Below the pieces are notes generated by a model that had not been told where the DNA came from, did no database searches, and worked only from the letters and a program-made list of their open reading frames with translations. Positions 1 to 4,130 of a DNA stretch of 5,120 nucleotides are shown piece after piece. The stretch spans positions 1 to 5,120 of the forward strand of contig JAKBQK010000408.1 of NCBI GenBank assembly GCA_021835265.1. Direction: 5' to 3'. A program made the position numbers and the translations under genes. Numbering within the stretch: the stretch's first letter is position 1; each line of letters opens with the position of its first letter. Source of the stretch: Thermoplasmata archaeon. GTDB lineage: Archaea > Thermoplasmatota > Thermoplasmata > Thermoplasmatales > Thermoplasmataceae.

Positions 1-128
1 ACGACTTTCTTTAAATCTGATCCCGACTCTACAAATAGCGAGGATAATATTTGCTTTAATTCCAACCTTTTGGATGTATCCGTCATCCGATTCAAATAAT
101 CTGAAAATCTTGAAAATAGCAACGCCAT
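1..128 (-). CDS. lig: ATP-dependent DNA ligase, N-terminal fragment (cut by window edge)
   Basis: The minus strand from an ATG at 126-128 stays open to the left edge, giving 42 complete codons. The product begins MALLFSRFSDYLNRM, followed by TDTSKRLELKQILSSLF and then SGSDLKKVV. This matches the start of archaeal/eukaryal-type ATP-dependent DNA ligases: a helical N-terminal DNA-binding domain with the pattern F-x-x-(Y/F)-x-x-(L/M)-x-x-T-(T/S)-K-R-L-E, then a helix ending in LF and an acidic 'DL..V' segment. In the family this enzyme seals nicks by lysine adenylylation during replication and repair. The catalytic KxDG lysine lies beyond the window and cannot be checked. An in-frame TAA about ten nucleotides upstream fixes the start at or very near this ATG. 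No Shine-Dalgarno is visible. A weak AT-rich box (AAATTTAAAG) about 21 nt upstream could give a leaderless transcript, or the gene may be read through from the small ORF 33 nt upstream. Confidence 0.82.
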   Translation of the reverse strand, partial: MALLFSRFSDYLNRMTDTSKRLELKQILSSLFVESGSDLKKV

Positions 129-161
129 GTAATTTTCTTAAAATGCTTTAAATTTTCTTTT

Positions 162-347
162 TTATTCGTCTTCTGAATTATTTAGTTCTTCTTCCTCTGG
201 CATATTGTTTAGAATCCACTTTCGATGGTTCTTCATCCACTTCGGATGATCCTTTAACCATATGAAAAGGGAAAAACCCTTGGAACTTATTACTCTCCTT
301 GGAGGTTCCTCAAGATCGTATCCGTCTTCATCAAGTTCGCGTGTCAT
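162..347 (-). CDS. Small acidic-basic-acidic protein, unknown function (61 aa)
   Basis: I do not recognise this protein. The frame is open further upstream (to 485), but that part overlaps the 3' end of asnA, so I choose the ATG at 345-347. It is preceded nine bases upstream by GAAGGA, a plausible ribosome-binding site. The 61-residue product has three parts. Residues 1-14 are acidic (seven Asp/Glu). Residues 17-46 are basic and aromatic, with three Trp, eight Lys/Arg and two His. Residues 51-61 are again very acidic (EEEE and a final EDE). The centre carries a short duplicated motif, DHPKW at 33-37 and NHRKW at 40-44, seven residues apart. There is no signal peptide, and the hydrophobic stretch at 25-31 is too short for a membrane helix. 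Its place between asnA and lig, on the same strand with short gaps, favours a real gene, but the coding status is unproven. Nothing in the sequence fixes a function. Confidence 0.5.
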   Translation of the reverse strand: MTRELDEDGYDLEEPPRRVISSKGFSLFIWLKDHPKWMKNHRKWILNNMPEEEELNNSEDE

Positions 348-356
348 ATATATGAT

Positions 357-362
357 TCCTTC
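357..362 (-). promoter_or_regulatory. Ribosome-binding site candidate for the 61-aa ORF
   Basis: GAAGGA on the minus strand, nine bases before the ATG at 347. It is partly complementary to the archaeal 16S rRNA 3' end. It is the main reason for starting the small ORF here rather than at the upstream Met at 485, which lies inside asnA. Confidence 0.4.
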
Positions 363-384
363 GATGAATAAACATGGTCTACGG

Positions 385-409
385 AGTAAAAGAGTTTTAC
401 TATATATGG
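385..409 (-). promoter_or_regulatory. Candidate promoter with 7-bp inverted repeat before the small ORF
   Basis: On the minus strand CCATATATA (401-409) is a TATA-like box. It is followed directly by a perfect inverted repeat with arms AGTAAAA and TTTTACT (385-391 and 395-401) around a 3-nt spacer. The start site expected about 25 nt downstream would be near 380, giving a leader of roughly 33 nt before the ATG at 347. The repeat therefore lies between TATA box and start site, where archaeal repressors often bind. It also sits just after the asnA stop, so a weak AT-rich 3' hairpin for asnA is the alternative reading. Confidence 0.35.
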
Positions 410-418
410 AAATTTTGC

Positions 419-1351
419 TTATATTGAGAGTTTTCCAGGAATCTTTGGAAAGGGCGTGACCATATCTATACGTGGAAAACCGCATAAATATCTCACCAGA
501 CGCTCAATACCTATTCCAAACCCGGCTGATGGGAGAAGGCCTCCTGAAGCAGCTTCAATGAACCATCTGAATTGATCTGTACTTTGGCCCTTTAGTTTCA
601 CCCTCTTAAGAATTTTTTCTATTTCAAATTCCCTTTCGCCGCCTGAAGATGCTTCCCCAAAACCCTCGGGATAGATAAGATCCATATCCAGAAGGAATCC
701 TTCATTATTTGGGTCTTCTCTGTCATAAAATTCCCTTTCCTTTATCGGTATGTCTATTATCCAGAATGGAGCAGTCATTTTGGCCGATAGCAAATCCTCA
801 AACTGTTTACCGTATTCGCTGAAAGCATCTTCATACCGTATCCTGACAAATGGCTTCTTTGGAACATTCAATGTCCTCTTTAATGAATTCAACTCTGTTT
901 TGTTTTTTTCCTTAACCTCTGCAATTACCCCCACAATCATATCTTCAGCAAGAGATATCATATCATCTCTTGATGCTTTCAAACATTCTATATCTATTTG
1001 GGTAAATTCCGAAAGATGTCGTCCTGTGGAAGCTCTGTCAGAAGTTTCAAGCCTTACATTGGGGGAGAAAGCGAAAATTTTATTCAGGTACTGCACTGCA
1101 ATCTGTTTATGAAAAATCATACTCTTGGTAATTGAATATTTTTCACCATAATATTCAAAAGATGTATCAAACACTGGGTGATTTAATGGATCTGTCGCCG
1201 TTGAATAAATCACGGGAGGGATTTCCAGATAACCCTGTTCTCTTAGAAATGCAGAAAAATAAGCCCTCACAGTACCGTTTATCCGCAGGGCATAGCGCAG
1301 AGTATCCCGGTTTAAGGGTTCAATTACTTCCTTCATCGACAATTTTTCCAT
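419..1351 (-). CDS. asnA: Archaeal asparagine synthetase, AsnRS/AspRS-derived (AS-AR type)
   Basis: This 310-residue protein is a class II aminoacyl-tRNA synthetase catalytic core without an anticodon-binding domain. Motif 1 lies around residues 33-48 (FLREQGYLEIPPVI). Motif 2 is at about 99-120 (VRLETSDRASTGRHLSEFTQ), with R100 and E102 and the HLxEF end of the loop. An acidic/Gly segment is at 232-241 (GEASSGGERE). Motif 3 is at 277-286 (GFGIGIERLV), with the ATP-binding Arg at 284. AsnRS and AspRS carry an N-terminal OB-fold before motif 1 and exceed 400 residues; here motif 1 begins near residue 33, so that domain is absent. This is the arrangement of the archaeal asparagine synthetase described in Pyrococcus abyssi, which adenylates aspartate and amidates it with ammonia to give asparagine. 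The activity here is inferred. A TATA box centred 26 nt upstream of the ATG supports this start and a leaderless mRNA. Bacterial AsnA, also class II-like, is a more distant relative, so the symbol is approximate. Confidence 0.88.
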   Translation of the reverse strand: MEKLSMKEVIEPLNRDTLRYALRINGTVRAYFSAFLREQGYLEIPPVIYSTATDPLNHPVFDTSFEYYGEKYSITKSMIFHKQIAVQYLNKIFAFSPNVRLETSDRASTGRHLSEFTQIDIECLKASRDDMISLAEDMIVGVIAEVKEKNKTELNSLKRTLNVPKKPFVRIRYEDAFSEYGKQFEDLLSAKMTAPFWIIDIPIKEREFYDREDPNNEGFLLDMDLIYPEGFGEASSGGEREFEIEKILKRVKLKGQSTDQFRWFIEAASGGLLPSAGFGIGIERLVRYLCGFPRIDMVTPFPKIPGKLSI

Positions 1352-1371
1352 GGTTTTTGAATAAATTAATG

Positions 1372-1382
1372 TTATTTATATT
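1372..1382 (-). promoter_or_regulatory. TATA box of the asparagine synthetase gene
   Basis: The minus strand reads AATATAAATAA here, centred about 26 nt before the ATG at 1351. That spacing puts the transcription start at or next to the A of ATG, so the mRNA would be leaderless. No Shine-Dalgarno lies between the box and the start, which fits. Confidence 0.6.
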
Positions 1383-1438
1383 GGTTTGATAAAATTTCGA
1401 CAATACGTTCTAACCCATCTATTTTTTATTAATTAATG

Positions 1439-1454
1439 TTAAATATATAAATAG
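1439..1454. promoter_or_regulatory. Unassigned TATA element in the 1352-1516 intergenic region
   Basis: The plus strand reads TTAAATATATAAATAG, a good archaeal TATA box, and it also reads as a TATA-like box on the minus strand. On the plus strand it is centred about 21 nt before an ATG at 1467. That ATG opens a 24-codon ORF (MTAYPPYGLFIL..., ending at a TAG at 1539-1541) that runs antisense into the 3' end of the phosphatase gene. On the minus strand it could start a long leader for asnA. No tRNA-like or other RNA fold is evident in the rest of this 165-nt gap. The box may simply be AT-rich spacer. Confidence 0.3.
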
Positions 1455-1516
1455 GATATGAACGAAATGACTGCTTACCCTCCATATGGCTTATTTATTC
1501 TATCTTCTGGAAGATT

Positions 1517-2005
1517 TCACTTTGTTAGACATTCCTCATAGGAAATTGTCTTTTCATTTCCCGTTCTGTTTAAAATTTTATAGTGCATGCTAAGTTTCCT
1601 GGCAAGCTCACCATCAATATCATCCCGATCTCCAACGAATATACTTCCAATGAGATCGATATCGTTATCTGCCATTGCTCTTTTTATCATTCCGTCTTCA
1701 GGCTTTCTGCAACTGCAATTATCCTCAGGTGTGTGAGGACAAAAATAAAATTTATCTATACCGGCGTCAAATTTTTTTAAACAATTGTTTAAAGCTTCGT
1801 TGAATTTCAAAACATCTTTCTCTGTGAATAATTTTCTACCGATTCCGGACTGATTACTAACAACTATCACTAAAAAACCAAATTTTCTATAACTTCTAAT
1901 TAAATCAATTGCATCCTTGTAAATTCTAATTTGTTCAGGCTTACTGCAATATGGGCAATCTACATTGATTGTTCCATCCCTGTCGATAAATAGTGCCTTA
2001 TTCAT
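1517..2005 (-). CDS. gmhB: HAD-family phosphatase, GmhB / histidinol-phosphatase type
   Basis: This 162-residue protein has the motifs of the HAD subgroup that contains D-glycero-D-manno-heptose 1,7-bisphosphate 7-phosphatase and the HisB N-terminal phosphatase. The nucleophile motif DRDGT is at 8-12 (D8 nucleophile, D10 acid/base). SNQSG is at 50-54 (motif II). The zinc-loop pattern CPHTPEDNCSCRKP runs from 89 to 102, with ligands C89, H91, C97 and C99 and the motif III Lys at 101. VGDRDDID at 124-131 supplies the acidic motif IV. Length is near that of E. coli GmhB (about 190) and compact HAD relatives. It should be a soluble Mg-dependent sugar- or histidinol-phosphate phosphatase; which substrate it uses cannot be read from the sequence, and no heptose or histidine gene is adjacent. 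Odd feature: C17-P-Y-C20 just after the nucleophile motif, giving two extra Cys. A TATA box about 23 nt upstream supports the ATG at 2005 and a leaderless transcript. Confidence 0.85.
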   Translation of the reverse strand: MNKALFIDRDGTINVDCPYCSKPEQIRIYKDAIDLIRSYRKFGFLVIVVSNQSGIGRKLFTEKDVLKFNEALNNCLKKFDAGIDKFYFCPHTPEDNCSCRKPEDGMIKRAMADNDIDLIGSIFVGDRDDIDGELARKLSMHYKILNRTGNEKTISYEECLTK

Positions 2006-2020
2006 TGATCATGATTTCTT

Positions 2021-2033
2021 AAGTATATTTATT
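2021..2033 (-). promoter_or_regulatory. TATA box of the GmhB-like phosphatase gene
   Basis: The minus strand reads AATAAATATACTT here, centred about 23 nt before the ATG at 2005, suggesting a leaderless transcript. It is one half of a divergent promoter pair in the 126-nt gap shared with the DUF998 gene. The centre of the gap (about 2040-2095) shows no obvious operator repeat. Confidence 0.55.
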
Positions 2034-2097
2034 GATATTTAACAGTTTGATTTTGCTTATAATTAGGGAAAAACCACATCTACACTTAAATGCCTCC

Positions 2098-2110
2098 ATA
2101 AATATTTATA
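2098..2110 (+). promoter_or_regulatory. TATA box of the DUF998 gene
   Basis: The plus strand reads ATAAATATTTATA, which contains a 12-bp perfect palindrome (2098-2109). It is centred about 27 nt before the ATG at 2132, so the transcript is probably leaderless. No ribosome-binding site lies between the box and the start. Confidence 0.6.
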
Positions 2111-2131
2111 CTATAAAATTAATATCTGACT

Positions 2132-2713
2132 ATGGAATTTTTTAAACGAGATATTAAGATAGTGGCATATGTGTTATTCATTGCAGTGGCCCAGTTTATA
2201 ATTTTTTTAAATATAGCAGGGTTTCTTGCGCCAAACTATTCAATACATTCCAATACAATTAGCCACCTTGGCGTTCCTGCATATACTCCCTATTGGTGGG
2301 TTTTCTCTGGAACAATAATTGTTCTGGGCTTATTACTCATATTATCAGGTTTAATGCTTAAGGAATATTCATTTCCGCTGATGATTTTTCTAATACTTGC
2401 TGGAATTGGCTCTACCGGAGTGGGAATAATTAATGAGAATTACATAGGAACTTTACATCTTATTTTTGCACTTTTTGCATTTTTATTTTCCTCTTTGGCA
2501 TCTTATGCAGTCCTATATAGAAATAAAAATCTCATATCTGCGTTTTGGGCGTTTCTGGGAAGTGTTGGGCTAATAGCCTTAATCTTGTTCATTGGAAAAA
2601 TTCACCTTGGATTGGGTGAGGGTGGCATGGAAAGACTCATAGTTATTCCAAATCTCATATGGGCTCTAGGATTCTCAATGTATCTCCTTGGAACATCCGA
2701 AAATAAGAAATGA
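2132..2713 (+). CDS. DUF998 family six-helix membrane protein
   Basis: This 193-residue integral membrane protein has six predicted helices at about 9-31, 55-75, 80-100, 107-129, 134-155 and 168-187. No cleavable signal peptide is evident; the first helix looks like an anchor. DUF998 hallmarks are visible. After helix 1 comes Y36-S-x-H-S-N-T-I-S-H-L-G47, the family's 'YS..x-N-x-I-S-x-L-G' loop. A His in helix 4 lies at 109 (GTLHLIFAL). Before and into helix 6 comes GMERLIVIPNLIW at 165-177, the conserved 'G-x-x-E-R-x-x-x-x-P-x-x-x-W'. The function of the family is not established, and I infer none here. Length fits the roughly 190-220 residues usual for it. It is the only plus-strand gene in the window, divergent from the phosphatase and convergent with the oxidoreductase (25-nt gap). 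No T-rich terminator follows it on the plus strand. Confidence 0.8.
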   Translation: MEFFKRDIKIVAYVLFIAVAQFIIFLNIAGFLAPNYSIHSNTISHLGVPAYTPYWWVFSGTIIVLGLLLILSGLMLKEYSFPLMIFLILAGIGSTGVGIINENYIGTLHLIFALFAFLFSSLASYAVLYRNKNLISAFWAFLGSVGLIALILFIGKIHLGLGEGGMERLIVIPNLIWALGFSMYLLGTSENKK

Positions 2714-2715
2714 AA
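2699..2715 (-). terminator. Possible T-rich terminator for the oxidoreductase gene
   Basis: The minus strand reads TTTCATTTCTTATTTTC about 24-40 nt past the oxidoreductase stop. Archaeal transcription often ends at T-rich tracts without a strong hairpin. The tract lies inside the 3' end of the convergent DUF998 gene, so base composition alone could explain it. Confidence 0.25.
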
Positions 2716-2738
2716 GCAAGTGAATGAAATATATAGAA

Positions 2739-4070
2739 TCAGAAAAGTAGTAATTCTGGTCCATATTCTAATTCATTAACGTTTTCCCAAATATTGTGTG
2801 GATTATGGAAATCATATTTATCCTCTCCAAGCAAACCATTTTTTTGTATAGATTTCATTAACAAATATGAGAAATACGGTGCCCCTGTTGCCCCCGGTGA
2901 ATTATAGTTTAAAATATGAATTGATGTCCCAGTAGTTCTCACAATTGTTTCGGGAACGAACCCATTCTTATCAACAAGGGATCCCCTTATACCTGAGAAT
3001 CCTCTTGTCCTTGCTTTTCTGTAATCCATTCCGGGGATAAACGAATTGATCCTTTGAATCATTTTTTTCTGACTGATGGATGATGCCCATTCACCCATTG
3101 CAAGGTTCAAGAATTGAGAATTGAAGAAAAGGCTCAGTTTTGGAGAAAGAGGCCTTTTGAGTAATGGCAAAATCTGAAAACTCTTTGTCTTCCCTTCACG
3201 ATATGAATATGGCCCTCCTACGGGTACAGCATTTGGACCTATTTCCAGGGAACCATCCGGCCTTATAATTAAATGTGGATCAAGGAATGGAAATTCAGGG
3301 TTATCTGCGACCGAATAGATATTTCGCTCTACGAAACCTTTGAGGTCTTTATCGACTTTCCAATATTCTCCCCTGAAGTAAAGAATGGAAATATCTTTGT
3401 GGATACCTACCTGATGAGCCAGATCTATTGACCTGTTACCTGCAGCATTTATAATGAGGTCATAGTTCATTTTCTCTTCCTTTTCTGAGCCATTAACTGA
3501 ATACACAATATACTGCCTTTCATCTTCAATACGCCTAACGTTTGCATTAAACAGATATTTGACCCCATTCTTTCTGTTGATCTCTGATATTTTTCTTGAA
3601 AGAATCCCATAATCTGTAGATGTATCAGTCCTGGAAAGAATACCACCGGGAGCAATAACGTTTTTTTCAAGATTATTGACCTCCTCTTTATTGAGAAGGA
3701 CAATGTCTTTTTCTTCCAATCCGTTCTTAATTGCCCATTTCGAGTACTTTTCCAGTGTTTTTACCTGTGGTTCATTTTTTGCCACTTCCAATGTGCCAAC
3801 TTCATTCCATGGCATATTGAAATCCCTTGCAAACGTCTTCCATAGATGATAGGATATGGATGCTGATTTTGCCAAAATAGCTTTTTTTTCGGGATTCATA
3901 TAAAAAGGTCTGTGGATCATACCTGTATTTCTAGATGTTGTATGAAGGGAAGTATCTGCTTCTTTTTCCATAACAGTTACATCGACCTTTGGGTTTCTAG
4001 AAATCCAGAAAGCAATAGTATTTCCTAATATTCCACTTCCGATGATTAAAGCTCTCTTTTTGCTATCCAA
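2739..4070 (-). CDS. FAD-dependent oxidoreductase, L-2-hydroxyglutarate oxidase-like
   Basis: This 443-residue flavoprotein belongs to the DAO/GR2 superfamily and most resembles LhgO (COG0579). The Rossmann motif GSGILG is at 11-16, with the ribose-binding acidic residue E35 at the end of strand 2. TSRNTGMIHRPFY at 45-57 matches the LhgO 'S-x-N-S-G-V-I-H' segment. DLIINAAGN at 204-212 is the second flavin-contact strand. FRGEYW (232-237), GPNAVP (278-283), GIRGSLVD (360-367) and NSPGATG (390-396) are further LhgO-like blocks. Such enzymes oxidise 2-hydroxyacids or related compounds, often at the membrane with electrons passed to the quinone pool. The substrate here is unproven: HRPFY replaces the usual H-A-G-(L/I)-Y-Y. 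The start is TTG, the first possible codon because an in-frame TGA precedes it directly, and GGTGA lies six bases upstream. Glycine/glycerol-phosphate-type DAO enzymes are a weaker alternative. It lies 55 nt downstream of the transporter. Confidence 0.78.
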   Translation of the reverse strand: MDSKKRALIIGSGILGNTIAFWISRNPKVDVTVMEKEADTSLHTTSRNTGMIHRPFYMNPEKKAILAKSASISYHLWKTFARDFNMPWNEVGTLEVAKNEPQVKTLEKYSKWAIKNGLEEKDIVLLNKEEVNNLEKNVIAPGGILSRTDTSTDYGILSRKISEINRKNGVKYLFNANVRRIEDERQYIVYSVNGSEKEEKMNYDLIINAAGNRSIDLAHQVGIHKDISILYFRGEYWKVDKDLKGFVERNIYSVADNPEFPFLDPHLIIRPDGSLEIGPNAVPVGGPYSYREGKTKSFQILPLLKRPLSPKLSLFFNSQFLNLAMGEWASSISQKKMIQRINSFIPGMDYRKARTRGFSGIRGSLVDKNGFVPETIVRTTGTSIHILNYNSPGATGAPYFSYLLMKSIQKNGLLGEDKYDFHNPHNIWENVNELEYGPELLLF

Positions 4071-4076
4071 TCAATT

Positions 4077-4081
4077 TCACC
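4077..4081 (-). promoter_or_regulatory. Shine-Dalgarno that sets the TTG start of the oxidoreductase
   Basis: GGTGA on the minus strand, six bases before the TTG at 4068-4070. It is complementary to the UCACC of the archaeal 16S rRNA 3' end. The Rossmann motif begins at residue 11 and an in-frame stop precedes the TTG, so this start is well supported. It is the clearest Shine-Dalgarno in the window. Confidence 0.65.
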
Positions 4082-4109
4082 AAAAAATCTTGAATAAATG
4101 GATAAGTGG

Positions 4110-4130
4110 AATGAATATTATATATTCATT
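4110..4130 (-). promoter_or_regulatory. Perfect inverted repeat holding the oxidoreductase TATA box
   Basis: Arms AATGAATAT (4110-4118) and ATATTCATT (4122-4130) are a perfect 9-bp inverted repeat around a 3-nt spacer. The centre, read on the minus strand, is ATATATAAT, a TATA box. A start site about 25 nt downstream would be near 4094, giving a leader of about 24 nt that contains the GGTGA site. The repeat also covers the stop codon of the transporter (4126-4128). It could be a repressor site over the TATA box, or a weak AT-only hairpin ending the transporter mRNA. No T-run follows, which weakens the terminator reading. Confidence 0.45.

Noticed and set aside
2..151. Plus-strand open frame of 49 codons at the left edge, followed by a T-rich tract
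   Set aside because: It is antisense to the DNA ligase N-terminus, which matches a known family clearly. The T-rich tract is the complement of the A-rich ligase leader.
262..459. Plus-strand 65-codon ORF opposite the small protein
   Set aside because: Its serine-run composition is typical of an antisense shadow, and it spans the asnA 3' end and intergenic gap. No promoter was seen.
348..485. N-terminal extension of the small ORF to a Met at 485 (107 aa in total)
   Set aside because: It would overlap the last 67 bases of asnA. The extension looks like antisense-free filler, with no ribosome-binding site at 485, while the ATG at 347 has one.
750..1112. Plus-strand 120-codon ORF
   Set aside because: Antisense to the middle of the asparagine synthetase, whose motifs are intact. 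No family resemblance.
1132..1389. Plus-strand 85-codon ORF
   Set aside because: Antisense to the asparagine synthetase N-terminus and its promoter.
1502..1515. 14-bp palindrome (arms ATCTTC and GAAGAT) just after the phosphatase stop, considered as a terminator
   Set aside because: The 2-nt loop is too tight for a full hairpin, the stem is short and AT-rich, and no T-run follows on the minus strand.
1583..1780. Plus-strand 65-codon ORF
   Set aside because: Antisense to the phosphatase, including its zinc loop.
3467..3703. Minus-strand 78-codon ORF inside the oxidoreductase
   Set aside because: Alternative frame of a gene whose conserved blocks continue through the region.
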